Shown here: in pieces, positions 20,581 through 31,391 of the stretch
How the letters are laid out: every line of letters begins with the position of its first letter
How positions within the stretch are numbered: the first letter of the stretch is position 1
NCBI GenBank assembly: GCA_027625915.1
Contig: JANTQA010000015.1
Span: forward strand, 8,895,001 to 8,959,000
Reading direction: 5' to 3'
Source of the DNA: Anaeramoeba flamelloides
Taxonomy: Eukaryota; Metamonada; Anaeramoebidae
Length of the DNA: 64,000 bases
Notes under the pieces: generated by a model
Databases searched by the model: none
Seen by the model: only the letters and a program-made list of their open reading frames with translations
What the model was told of the DNA's origin: nothing
Program-made: the position numbers and the translations under genes

Positions 20581-22788
20581 TTATTTGTGTTTACTTTTGT
20601 GCGATTTTCTGTCTTTTTTCCTTGGCATCAATGGTGTTGATCCTAAGCTTTTAACAAAGGAAACAGAATCATTATTTTTGTATAATCTTACGACAATAAT
20701 TGCATCATTTGTAATATTTTTAAATGCTGTGGGGAATAATTCACAATTCATTTCCATATTTGACATTTTTGCTTCCTTATCAATACCAAATAATAATGTT
20801 CCATGATTTAGATCAACTACCATTTCGACGATGTCTCCTTCTTTAGCTTTTGATCCAAATTTGGTAGTTTTATTATTATGAATTTTTGTGGCATTTCCGC
20901 AGTCATAAAGCCATAGCCGGGTTGGGACCTGTCGTAATTCTTCTGTTTCATTTGCATTTTTTTTTTTTCTTGTCTTGTCTTTGTTATTTTTTCCTTTCTT
21001 TTCCTCTTCGGGTTTTGGTTTTTCTTTTTCTTTTCTTGGTCCTTTCTTTTCTTCTTTCCCTCTCTTTTTTTTTTCACTTTTTTTACTTTTTTTTGTTTTT
21101 TTCTTTCTTTCTTTTTCTGGCTCTTTTGATTCTTCTGATTCTGGCTTCTTCTTCTTTTTTTCTTTTTTGATCTTTGGCTCTTTTTTTTCTTCTTTTTTTT
21201 GCTCTTCTGATTCTTCTGATTCTGGCTTCTTCTTCTTTTTTTCCTTTTCTTTCTTTGATGCTTTCTCTTTTTTTTTACTTTTCTTTTTTTCTTTTTCTGG
21301 CTCTTCTGATTCTTCTGATTCTTCCTTCTTCTTCTTTTTATCTTTTTTTACTTTACTCTTTTTTTTTTCTTTCTTTTTTTCTTTTTCTTGTTCTTCTGAT
21401 TCTTCTGATTCTGGCTTCTTCTTCTTTTTTTCCTTTTCTTTCTTTGATGCTTTCTCTTTTTTTTTACTTTTCTTTTTTTCTTTTTCTTTTTCTTGTTCTT
21501 CTGATTCTTCTGATTCTTCCTTCTTCTTCTTTTTATCTTTTTTTAGCTTTGATTCTTTTTTTTTTTTATTACTCTTTTTTTTTTCTTTCTTTTTTTCTTT
21601 TTCTGGTTTTTCTGATTCTTCTGATTCTTCTGATTCTTCTGATTTTGACTTCTTTGTCTTTTTAACTTTTTTTCTCGTCCTCCCTCCATTTGTAATTTCA
21701 CCCTTTTCGATGTATTGTCCAATACCAATTTCAAGATGAGAAGAAGAACGAATTTTAGATCCTAATTTATCAATTCTAAATTTATAGTGATATTTTTTCC
21801 CAACTTTCAACCGAGTTGATCCTAATACTGTTGTTATATTATTTTCAAATAGCCCAGGGTTTATTACTGTTAATTTATCATTGAAAAAGATTGTTTCAGC
21901 TAATTGCTTTCTATTTATTTTTTGAGCAATTTTTTTTTTACTTTTTGTTGCCAACATTGGTAAATTTTTTGGGAGTTGGAATTTGTCTTCATGATGAGCA
22001 ACCCAAAAAATATAAGGAGAATCTTGAAAGATTACATTATCAAGTTTGACATTCATTTCATAAAGACCACGGCTATTATATTTTAAATTCCCAACATAAA
22101 GCCCCTTCGATGTTTCGGATTTTATCATTTCAATCTTGTCCTGTTTACCATTAGGACAGTCAACTATTATATTGAAATTTACGTCATATCCTGGATTAAG
22201 AGTTTTGTCACTTTTATTTTTGAGTTTGATTGAAAAGCTTTCTCCTTCTCCACAAATTAAAACATTTGGTGGTTTGATCACACAGTTAGATAGCTTATAT
22301 TGGGCCTTTGCAATAAATTTTAAATCAAATCCTTTTGTTTCATCTAGATTCCCACTAAGGCCTAATCTTTCGGTTTTTTGTAATAATTCATTGATCTTGT
22401 TAAAATCGTCATCATCATCATCATCTTCTTTATCTTCATCTTTGAGATTAAATTCATCTTCAAATCCATCTATTTCAGATTTTTCAATAATGTCAATGTC
22501 TTTATCCAAGGGCTCAACTTTATTTGGTAATTGGATACCATTAATATTAATTTTAAGTTCATAATCGCCCGGTGTTGGTAAGGTTGTTTGACCTTCATAA
22601 ATCCCTGTTTTTGGATTCCTTGTAACTTTAATGTTATCAATAACTTGATCTTTGACATGGCAAGATATTTCGAAAACTGGATCAATATCTGCATAGATTA
22701 TAGATCCTTCTGCATTTCGAAGCTCAATTTGAAATTCACATTTATTCGGTAAAATTACCATTTTTGGTAGATGAACCTTTGTAAACAT
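20581..22788 (-). CDS. Filamin-type repeat and SPRY-like protein with charged insert
   Basis: A long uninterrupted frame. The first in-frame ATG is at 22788 (735 residues), although the frame is open back to about 22930 with protein-like sequence, so an upstream exon is possible (a fair acceptor, TTTTTCACATAG, lies near 22849). Residues (from 22788) ~5-90 and ~170-265 look like filamin/ABP280 immunoglobulin-type repeats, including GIYEGQTTLPTPGDYELKI and GLYVGNLKYNSRGLYEM, separated by an Asp-rich linker. From ~310 a SPRY-like half (LRLKVGKKYHYKFRID-type strand, HLEIGIGQY) begins. It is interrupted by ~250 residues of Lys/Glu/Ser repeats, then resumes with RLWLYDCGN, GDIVEMVVDLNHGTLLFGID and a closing FPTAF...IVVRLY. 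Likely cytoplasmic scaffold or actin-associated. The domain calls are by eye; the SPRY call is the less certain one. Confidence 0.75.
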   Translation of the reverse strand: MFTKVHLPKMVILPNKCEFQIELRNAEGSIIYADIDPVFEISCHVKDQVIDNIKVTRNPKTGIYEGQTTLPTPGDYELKININGIQLPNKVEPLDKDIDIIEKSEIDGFEDEFNLKDEDKEDDDDDDDFNKINELLQKTERLGLSGNLDETKGFDLKFIAKAQYKLSNCVIKPPNVLICGEGESFSIKLKNKSDKTLNPGYDVNFNIIVDCPNGKQDKIEMIKSETSKGLYVGNLKYNSRGLYEMNVKLDNVIFQDSPYIFWVAHHEDKFQLPKNLPMLATKSKKKIAQKINRKQLAETIFFNDKLTVINPGLFENNITTVLGSTRLKVGKKYHYKFRIDKLGSKIRSSSHLEIGIGQYIEKGEITNGGRTRKKVKKTKKSKSEESEESEESEKPEKEKKKEKKKSNKKKKESKLKKDKKKKKEESEESEEQEKEKEKKKSKKKEKASKKEKEKKKKKPESEESEEQEKEKKKEKKKSKVKKDKKKKKEESEESEEPEKEKKKSKKKEKASKKEKEKKKKKPESEESEEQKKEEKKEPKIKKEKKKKKPESEESKEPEKERKKKTKKSKKSEKKKRGKEEKKGPRKEKEKPKPEEEKKGKNNKDKTRKKKNANETEELRQVPTRLWLYDCGNATKIHNNKTTKFGSKAKEGDIVEMVVDLNHGTLLFGIDKEAKMSNMEMNCELFPTAFKNITNDAIIVVRLYKNNDSVSFVKSLGSTPLMPRKKDRKSHKSKHK
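21100..21660 (-). repeat. Tandem repeats encoding Lys/Glu/Ser insert
   Basis: Coding tandem repeat. ESEESEE blocks alternate with KEKKKSKKKEK blocks. A compound unit of about 195 bp (65 codons) is duplicated: the junction coding KKKKEESEESEE occurs near 21320 and again near 21515. On the opposite strand it gives long Phe/Leu/Ser frames that are artefacts. Confidence 0.85.
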
Positions 22789-22997
22789 TATTTCAATGGG
22801 AGTAATGATTTTTAAATTTGTTAATGACTCCAATTGTTTACTATGTGAAAAAGACCAATTTGATCCTTTAATTATACCAAAATATGAAGTTTTTATAAAA
22901 TGGAAAAATTGAGAACAAGATTGTAATTAGAAATTATGATTTTTTTTGTTTTTATTCTTGTTTTGTTTTTTTTTTTTTTTTTGATTTTTACTCTATT

Positions 22998-23060
22998 CTT
23001 TTTATTTCTGGAATTTTGGAAAACCTAGGTACTTGACGGCACTCTAAGGCACTTTACGGG
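22998..23060. repeat. Hairpin-array remnant (inverted) upstream of filamin/SPRY gene
   Basis: Contains half of a type B hairpin (GGAATTTTGGAAAACCTAGG). It is followed by the linker in reverse orientation (TACTTGACGGCACTCTAAGG, then CACTTTACGG), matching the GTGCCGTCAAGTGCC linker near 14187. About 200 bp separate it from the gene's first ATG. Confidence 0.6.
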
Positions 23061-23480
23061 AATATTATTCATTAGTTAATTTTTTTTTTTAATAAAACAG
23101 ATTTATTAGAAAAGTACAGCATTTTCTTAACTATTATTTATCATTTATTCAAGTAAATATCTCAAAGTTGAATTAAATCAAAATTCATTTTTCAAGTGAT
23201 TTAACATTTCATAACTCCAAAATAGACATTTTTTTTCTCGGCTAGATGGTTTTAAAGAACATAAAGCTTGTGAACAACAATAAATATAATGGCTTCAAGA
23301 ATTTGATGTTTTGGAAATTTGATTATATTGTTAATAAACTTTATTATTCATGACCAAATGATAATGAAAGTATAGGTTTGTATAACTTTGAATTTTTAAA
23401 TTTTATTTTTTCATACAAGTGAAAACTTGTTTTATTTTTCATTTTTTTTTCACGATCAAACTGGGAAATTTGGTTGTTGT
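23061..23480. repeat. Flank repeated next to two hairpin arrays
   Basis: Aligns with 35431-35810 in the same orientation and in the same position relative to a hairpin array. Shared blocks: TCTCAAAGTTGA / TCCTAAAGTTGA; AATAGACATTTTTTTTCTCG / AATAGACCTTTTTTTCTCGA; AACAACAATAAATA; TTTTATTTTTTCATAC. The array and this flank therefore probably move or duplicate as one unit. Confidence 0.55.
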
Positions 23481-23884
23481 GAATTTGGGAGTTGAGTTTG
23501 TTTAAATTCCGTTGAATTTGATCTGAAACAGGAGAATTGATATTGTTTGGTTGGAAAAAAAATGATTTGAAAAAGTTTTGGCACAAACATCTCTTTTAAA
23601 CACTGTTTGGTTAAGGAAAGTACTGTTTTTAATGTATGCGATTTTTTGGTTAATACAAAATAAATTTTGAAAACTGCATATAAAAAAAAATGATAACCTC
23701 TTCAGAAAAAAAAAAACAGAAACAGATACTGATAAATTCAAATAAATGCTTGAAAATTTTTGCAATCAATTTTTATAAATTTTTTTGTTGATGCTTTAAA
23801 TACACAAGATTTTATTGGTTAAATTTTAACAAACTTTGTAAAATTAGTTGATCTTCAAAATATTCTTTGTCGAAAACTGTCATA

Positions 23885-25030
23885 AGGTAAGTCTAACTCT
23901 TATTTATTTTTTTTCCCAAAGGTAATATAGTAATTATTTAAACAAGGATATAATTAAGCCCCGATATGCAACTTCATTTATCAACTTTAGAGAGATGAGT
24001 TGTCATTTTTAAAAGAAGTGTTCCTTTTTCCCAATGAAATTTTCAGTAAAAAAGATCTTGATCCTTTTTTTTTTGGATTTTTGGATTTCTAAAATTTGAA
24101 AATAGAAAAATTTGTCAAAACATTTTTATTTTGAAGAAATCTCACTTTTAGTAATTTCTGAGAGTCTGTATGAAAAAATAAAATTTGAAACTTTTCTCTT
24201 ATTTTGAAAAATACAATAAAAATAAATCAAATATTGAATTATTGAAGATCTAAAAAATTTGAACATTTATTTTATTCAGAAATTTATTAAATTTCTTGAA
24301 ATATAAAAGACTAGGCAATATTCTTTTTCAAATATTCAGAGTGTAAACAAGGAACTATTATAATTATTAAAATCATCTATTTGATAATATCTATAATTTT
24401 TTTATTATTAGAATTATTAATTTGAATTCGTTTTATTTGTTTGAAAATCTTTAAAAAATTGGGAAATAATCAAATTTCCTATTTGATTGATTTTATTATT
24501 TGAAATTTTATTATTTTCATTGAAAGAATTAAGATTGAATAATGAATTGTTGATTATAAATAACCAAATTAAAAAGTATTTCTTTTGGTTATAAGTTGAA
24601 TTTTCCAGGTTTTGAAAAAAGTATTTTTTGAGAATTTTTAATTTGATGTTTGGTTTTTTTTCTCGTATTTTTTTGCTCAATAAAAAGAAAAAAAAAACAA
24701 TTTGAACTGTTCTTGAATCAAAAAATTATATTTTTTTTCAAGTTTAAAATAATTATCGTAATTTTTTTTAAATTAGTTAGATTATTTATATTGGGTTATT
24801 TTTCAGAACTTAGTGGTTTTATTTTTAAAGTGTATTTTTGTACACTTCCCTTAACAAATATTAGATTTTTTTCTTATTTCGAAGAAAATCATTTTTTTAA
24901 AATAATTCAGAAATATGTCCTACGCTACAATTTCGGTATTTTTTATTTTTTCTAATTTACGATAATCAACACCAAAAATATTATTCACTCTTATGTTATT
25001 ATTAAAAATTGAATGGGAATTGTTGATCAA
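23885..25030 (-). repeat. ~1.2-kb dispersed repeat, inverted copy
   Basis: Reverse-complement match to 32546-33790 and 45866-47110. Shared blocks include GATAACTCATCTCTCTAAAG, AGATCTTCAATAATTCAATA and CAAACAAATAAAA, plus a segment around 24830 matching the AGTGTACAAAAATACAC-type block. Non-coding, no confident termini. The open frames at 24417-24955 are inside it and are not genes. Confidence 0.6.
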
Positions 25031-26604
25031 TAAACTAATAAAGAAAAAAATTCAAAGAGAAAAAACTGAAACATTTTTTGCTTATTTTGGAAAACATAAT
25101 TAAAAATCTATTATTTTGGAATTGAATGAAGAGTTACTTATTGAAATCTGAATTCAAAAAGGTTAAAAAAGTTTAGATACTCAGTTTTTTGATCATAAGA
25201 GATTGATACAAAATAGATTTGTAATAAAAAACTTGAATACCTTGAAATACTACAATTGTTCGAAAAATAAGAAGGTATTTTATTTTTTTGGAATAATTTT
25301 TTTGGAAAACAACTATTTCAATTTCGAATTCTAAAGTATAAAACGGAATTCAGGGAAGAGAAAGACTGGAAAGTCGTGTTTAATTGCTTTTTTGAAGTGA
25401 AATTTTTTTATTCAAAAATTAAATCCATAATAGACATCGGGGATTTGGTACTCATTTTCATTCATGAGATTTACTTTTTGAGATTATTTATTACAAAATG
25501 GATTTCAAAAATTACAAATACTAATCAGGAATAAAACTGTTTGTAGCTTGAGTGTTTGGTAGTAATTATCTTTTATCTTTTTTTAGTTGAAGAAAAGAAC
25601 AAAAAAGAGCATTTTATTTTCTCATCACATAGAAAGAATAGTTTAATTTCAATTTTGGTTTAAAAATTGTTTTGTTTTGGTGGAGTGTTTTCCACTCGGT
25701 ACAAAAAAACAGGAGTTGTATTTTTTCAAGAAAAAAATTTTAAATGAAATTTCCATTTTTAAAAAGAAATAAAATGGTTTTAGTTATTTATTCGAATTTT
25801 GGAAGAAAAACCAGCAAAACCAAACTCTTATTAACAGATCTTGAAATGATTTTGATTGTAGTAACTTCAAAATAATAAAACGTTGTAAATTTTTTTATTT
25901 TTTTTCGATTACAAGTTAAAGATTATGGGGGTTTGTCGAACTCAAATAGTGAATCGGGGGTTGGTTTTAACAATATTCTAATCGAATTTAGCTGTCTATA
26001 TTCATTAAAACAAATTCTTTAAAAAAAACATTATCCCCGTATATTAAGACATATGTTGGATTTTGAACTTTTAAAAAATGGATCATTCTTTTAAAAACAA
26101 TAATTCATTTCTGAAAATATCTTTAAAAGAAATTTTGGTTATGTATTCATCAGATTTTTCCTTTATTTTTCAATTTCTAGATGCGGTAAAATTTTTTTGA
26201 TTTTTGCTAATAAATTTTCTTAAAGATTTTTTTTTAGTTTACTCGTCCCTTAAAAGTAGAAGTTCGAAGATTTCCAAAAATGGAAATTGAACTAACAATT
26301 CTTTTTGCCTTTTTTTGAATTTGACAATATTTTCAAAAAATTCATTAAAAGTTTTCAAAAACACAAACAGAATTGATAACACGGGATATTGCACTACTGT
26401 TGTTCTTTTAAAAAAGTGTGACAATACAATTTTTTGAATAATGACCTGAAAATGGGGCTATTGAAGTTTACCGACTGTACCCAGGGTTGTTCGAAAAACT
26501 TTATTGAATCACTTTTTTATGTGGAAAATGACAAAAATTTTCATTTATCTTTTTAAAAATAAAAAGATCTTGGAAAAAGTTAAATCCAAATTCAATTGGT
26601 TAAA
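25031..26604. other. Intergenic with one exon-like segment
   Basis: Mostly featureless. At 26239-26445 on the minus strand a 69-codon frame follows a good acceptor (CCATTTTCAG|GTC). It reads like protein (for example HFFKRTTVVQYPVLS, then KRQKELLVQFPFLEIFE) and ends in a TAA. It is not in phase with the B-box gene upstream, so it is either the last exon of an unseen gene or a remnant. Confidence 0.3.
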
Positions 26605-27563
26605 TTAGAACGCTTCCCTTTTTTTAATAAGGTCTGTAGTGGTTTGTTTAGTTCTTGGTTTTTGTTTTTTTCTTTTTCTTTTTTCGAAAAAAAAAATTTT
26701 TACTTTTAAAAAAAGATGATGACAAATTAAAAAAGAATTTTTTTTCTTCTTTTTGTAAGCACAAACATTTAATTTCCTTTTTTTCGAAAAATTGTAAAAA
26801 AAGAACAGCAAAGAAAAAGAGGAGATCACAAACCTGGTAAAGTGTTTGGAAACAATGATTTTTTTTCATTTATTTCTTCAAAATTTAGGCTTAAAGCTTT
26901 CCAAGCGTAGTGCACAAACGAAATTTGATCTTCTTCTTCTTCGGCATCATTTGCCTGTTCACATTTTTCAAGAAAGGTGTTTAGCTGCTGTGAAATTGTT
27001 GATTCGGAGTGCTTTTGTCTGCTTAAAGTTATTTGCTTTTTGTCTTCGTTGCGCTCCACTTCAGATACGGTGTCCTTTTTTTGTCGTTGTATTAGTCTTG
27101 TGAGCACTTGTGATCTCTGCTCAATGAGCCCCTTTGTGGAATCAAATCCTGTTTTCACCTCAGAAACCATACCTTCTAAATCGTCCTTTGTTCCTACATT
27201 GCTTGAAACAATGGAATTTATATTCAGTTGTGTAGTCTCTGGATCGATGCTATTTAAAATCGCTTCCTTTGCCTTTTCTAATGTGACAGTATTGTGCCCA
27301 CTGTGATCTTCAGAGCGACACATTTTACAAATCAATTGCTTGCAGTCATTACAATACATGTCATAGAAATATGATTCATGCTTTGAACAAAAAATTGTTT
27401 CGGCGAACGAATTCGGGAAGATGTAAATAAAATCGTGTGGGCTATCTTTGTTGTGTGTTTCATTAAAATGAGTTTCACAATATGACGTTGTGCATGTTTG
27501 ACAATAATATTTTATTTCTTTTGAACATGTCTTGCATTTCATTCGAGGATCATCATTTGACAT
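26605..27563 (-). CDS. B-box zinc-finger, coiled-coil protein (TRIM-like, no RING)
   Basis: Exon 1 is 27563-26834 and exon 2 is 26633-26605. The donor is ACCAG|GTTTGT and the acceptor CACTACAG|; the 199-bp intron is in phase 1, giving 252 residues ending DLIKKREAF. Without the splice the frame stops after two extra codons. Residues 10-43 hold a first zinc-binding module (C10, C13, C21, C24, C29, H32, H37, H43). Residues 59-90 form a textbook B-box type 2: C59, H62, C71, C74, C79, C82, H87, H90. The rest, to about residue 225, is helical coiled coil with an acidic AEEEE run. In TRIM proteins this module drives oligomerisation; without a RING there is no obvious ubiquitin-ligase activity. The start at 27563 is the only ATG before the first Cys pair. 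Confidence 0.85.
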
Positions 27564-28129
27564 ATCTACAAATAAATTTATTGTTTTTTTTTTGAGTGTT
27601 TGACAAAAATTAAAAAAATGAGTTGTTTTTATTTTTTTTTTATTTTCTTTTGTCGGCTTGGTTCATCTAAACTTTGGGTTATTTGTTAGATTTGTGATTC
27701 GGTAATGTTGGTTCAAATAAATATCAAGTTAGTTCTTTTGAAGATCCTTGAAAAAATCCATTTTTGAAATTTTTATTTGTGTTAATGGTAAAAAAGTTAT
27801 GAAGTAAAGTTTTTGTATACTTGAATGATCAGAAAAATATTAAATACATGATAATTTTTCGCTTTTGAAAAAAAATGTCATTTTAAAAAAGGGGATTTGA
27901 TTAATAAGAGATCTTTAACAATTGAAACTGAAAAAGTTATTTGTTCTTTAAAGATTTTTATCAAATTTAGGGAGTAATAACTTTTTACCAATTTTGATTG
28001 TTCAGGTTTATACGAAATTGAAACCATAATACCATTTCTTTAACTTATTAAATAAAGGTTTGAAAAATTGGAGAGTTGGATATATAATAGTATAATATAT
28101 TTACAGACCAATAAAAAAATGGAAATCAC
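27564..28129. other. Upstream region of the B-box gene, no feature seen
   Basis: AT-rich 5' flank up to the TCGCGA element. No convincing promoter motif. Confidence 0.5.
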
Positions 28130-29406
28130 TAGAGGTTTTGTGGATAACATATATTATCATGATATTAACAATAAAATCGCAATAATATTAAAAAAATCGC
28201 GATTAGTCCAACTTTATCGCGAAAAATCATAAAATCGCGATAAACAACATTATCGGGATATTCACATTATCGCGAAAAAATAAAAAATTATTATTTTCAT
28301 TTCATTTTAAAAAAAACCTCTTGACTTTTACCAAGCCTTGAGATTTTTACAACACTTTCCCCTTTAATAATGTCAGAAAGTGTTTGTAAGGGTTATGAAC
28401 TGTCTTCAAGTATTTGAAAGTTTTGAAAGACAGAAAACTTTTATAAAGGAAATGAGTTTGGTTTGTTGTGGAAAAAAATTTTATTCTTTTCATTTTTTTT
28501 TTTAACAAAATATAAAATCTCAAACAAATTTTAGGATCAAATTAATAATTACCCATCTCATCAATACACTTGAATATAAATTATGTGTTTTCTTATAAAA
28601 TGGAGTTGTTACCTTCACCAATTTTAAACAATCAAAAAGAATAAAGAATAATTTGACTTCTAATTGGTGACCGGTCAAACAAAAACCTCTATTATTCTAA
28701 TTGTGTTTTCTGTCCAATACAAAGATATGAGTAGAAAAAGAAGAAGAAGACAAGAACTGTATAAAAAAATCTCAATAATTGGTGATCATCTAGCAAGGAT
28801 GTTGTGAAATCTTTTGAAGAGTTATCCATAACTCCTTTTAGCTTTCTGAGAAAAAATGAAAATATTGTAACCCAAGAAAACATTCTTTAAAGAACAGACT
28901 AAGGGTTGGTTATTTTAGAAGCTAATTATTCAAAGCAATTTCCAACACCTCCATTAACTGAAAAAATATTTATTTCTCTTTAGTTCTTATTGTTGTTGAT
29001 CTAAAAGGATCCATCGGTTTGACAACCAAACAAAATGAAAACACAACAAAACTCTTTGATCTGATCTTTGATTGGATCAAGTTTCTTTTTTGTTGTTTTT
29101 TCAAAAGAATGACTTTTTGTCACCTAATCTATTTTTTAATCAAAAAAAATTTTTTATTCAAAATATTTCTCAATTAGCACAAAAACCCATCAACTATTAT
29201 ATCGCATTTAAAAAGTAATCGCGATATTTTGACATTTATCACGATCGTTTAATAATTATCGCAATTTTATAAAATATCGCGATTTGTTATATTATCACGA
29301 TAATATTGAATTATTGCGATTTTCTGATATATCGCGATTTGATGGAAATTATCACGATTTTTATAACTTTATCGTGAATCATAGCATGTTATCATCAAAA
29401 CCTCTA
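28130..29406. mobile_element. TIR element with subterminal TCGCGA palindromes, copy 1
   Basis: TA-flanked (28130-28131 and 29405-29406). TIRs begin GAGGTTTTGTGGATAACAT on the left and, read inward, GAGGTTTTGATGATAACAT on the right. Both subterminal zones carry clustered palindromes: exact TCGCGA at 28197, 28217, 28235, 28270, 29219, 29277 and 29332, plus one-base variants (TCACGA, TCGCAA). The window is otherwise almost devoid of CGCG. Such arrays usually serve as transposase-binding sites. No transposase frame; ~1.27 kb. A decayed second copy lies at 58258-59495. Confidence 0.7.
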
Positions 29407-29439
29407 CTATAATGAAAAATTTAGTTAAGAAAAAAAAAA

Positions 29440-30000
29440 AAAAAATCATTTCTTTCTTGATCTTATCAGTATCAATTGACATAATGAAATCTTATGCTTA
29501 AAATAGAATTATTTTTAATTATACAGAGAAAAATCTTTTTATTGGAAAATTTATAGAGAAACAAATTACTTTATATTTCTAAAGAATTTTCCAAAACAAA
29601 TATAAAATTTTAATCAAATTCAACTAATTTAGATTTTTTTTAGAAAATAGGTTGTTTTTTTAATTCTTCTTCAGTTCTATAAATTTATTGGATGTGTTTG
29701 TTTGATTGAATAATTATTTATTTTCGATTTGTCCAAAACTCAAAATAATCTTGAATCTTGCTTAAAAATTTATAATTCATATGTTATTTTTCTCTGTCTT
29801 GATTTTTGTAGTTGTTTGTTTTATTTCGATAATTCAATCTTTTTCTTTTAATTTTTGAAACGGCATTCTTTATTTTGGTGTATATTGAAATAAATATCTG
29901 AAAACAAAATCTTTTGTTAAATAATAATAAATAGTAATGCGGACATTTAAACAAAGCTAATTTCTTTTTCACTCTAATACAAATTAAGAAGATAAAAAAG
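29440..30000. repeat. ~560-bp dispersed repeat, copy 1
   Basis: Colinear with 62760-63330 (same orientation). Shared blocks include AATAATCTTGAATCTTGCTT / AATAATTATGAATCTTGCTT, AAATTAAGAAGA, and TAATAATAAATAG / TAAAATAAATAG. Non-coding. Confidence 0.5.
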
Positions 30001-30057
30001 AAGATATCTTCAAAAATATACTTTACTTGGAATATATATATATATATAAAAACTATA

Positions 30058-30577
30058 TTCCAAAAATTTGGACACGGTTTAAACAGTTGAAAGAATAGCA
30101 CTCCCACACTCTAAATCCAATTTGGTAAGAATTTTGATTTTACAAACTATTTCATTTTTTATCTTTTTTTGTTTTTGTTTTCATTTGCTTTTTTTTTGAT
30201 GTTACATAATCTTTTTAGTTACATCTTTAATTATTTGTCGAGAGTTGATAGAAGGTTAGTCTTGAGTTTGTTAAATTGAATAATCACATACAATTGGCTG
30301 ATGGTATCTTATCATTTGATTGATCAACAATTATTGGTGAAATTTCAACAAATTAACTAAGAAATTTTTTGTTCAGCTTGTTTCATTATTTTGGACATAT
30401 CTGTTTTTATTTTTGAGTTGATATTTTTTTACTTTTATTTGGATTAAAATGATTACTTATTAAAAAATTAATACTGGGTACTGAAATGTGGTTTTATATT
30501 AGGTTTGGCAAAAATATAATAAATTCAGTTTTTTTTTTTACCTATTTTTGATTTTGGGTCTGTCCAAATTTTTGGAA
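30058..30577. mobile_element. 520-bp TIR element inside TA microsatellite, copy 1
   Basis: Perfect 17-bp TIRs: TTCCAAAAATTTGGACA at 30058-30074 and its complement at 30561-30577. TA dinucleotide runs flank both ends (30031-30048 and 30582-30600), as if the element had inserted in a TA tract or slipped it into expansion. Other copies: 39283-39804 (opposite orientation) and a decayed one at 8735-9262. No coding capacity. Confidence 0.7.
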
Positions 30578-30600
30578 TGGGCTATATATATATATATATA

Positions 30601-31391
30601 TTCTTTATTTATTTCAAAAAGTTTATTGTAATAAAAAGTGATCTTTCTGCTTTTTTATAGGAAAATAATAGATTTTTTTTTGAAAAAAACCCTCATCAGG
30701 TCTTTTTTTTTTTGAATTTGTCTCTGATTAATTTCAATCATTTTCACTCTAACAATTCAAGTAAAACTACTGATGTTCACAAACTTTTTTTCTGTAATTT
30801 GTAGTCTTCCATTTTACACAAAGAAGCTTATGATCTGAAATTTTCTTCACATTGATAAAGTTGAAGTTCTCTTTTTAGAGACAAAAACTCATTTATTATA
30901 CACAGATCTAAAAACACAATATTTTGTATTTTAATCCATTTTAAGTTTTTTTGTTCTTCAAAAACCTATCAATGAGTCGAAAAAATGACAAAATAGAAAA
31001 TTTTCTTGCCTATCACGATATTTGTTTTCTACTATTAACTTAACTCTATGAATCACTTTTCTGTTCTCTAAATGAATAAAATCACTTCAATGTGGGGGCA
31101 ATTTTGTGGTATTGTCTTGAGGTAATTTTTGACAATAAACAAAATTTTTAGAGAAAAAATATGTGTTGAAAATTAAAATAATGAAAAGTTTTTATTTTTA
31201 TCTTTAAAACAAAATATCATTCCAAAATATAAAATTAGAGAATAGATTTTTGAAAAATAAAAAAAAAATTAGAGAAAAGAAAAACAAAGTTAAAAATAAA
31301 AGAAAAAGAAAAAAAAAAAAGAAAAAGAAAAAGAAAAAAAAGAAGAAATATAATTCTAAAGCTAGAAGACAAAAATTCAATTTTTCAAATT
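30601..31391. other. Intergenic, 3' side of VPS26
   Basis: No gene seen. An A/G-rich tract (31260-31350) of AAAAAGAAAAAG type lies just after the VPS26 stop. Confidence 0.5.

Noticed and set aside
20975-21739. Plus-strand 254-residue frame of Phe/Ser/Leu
   Set aside because: It is the mirror of the Lys/Glu repeat of the minus-strand filamin/SPRY gene; composition is an artefact.
25685-25703. GAGTG-TTTTC-CACTC mini-hairpin as a terminator or regulatory site
   Set aside because: Five-base stem only; expected by chance at this length and not near a gene end.
26239-26445. Alternative last exon for the B-box gene
   Set aside because: Good acceptor and coding content, but its phase 0 does not fit the phase 1 donor of the B-box exon.
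26826-26834. B-box protein ending Gly-Leu-stop by read-through
   Set aside because: A donor (CCAG|GTTTGT) sits at this point and joins in phase to a sensible last exon at 26605-26633.
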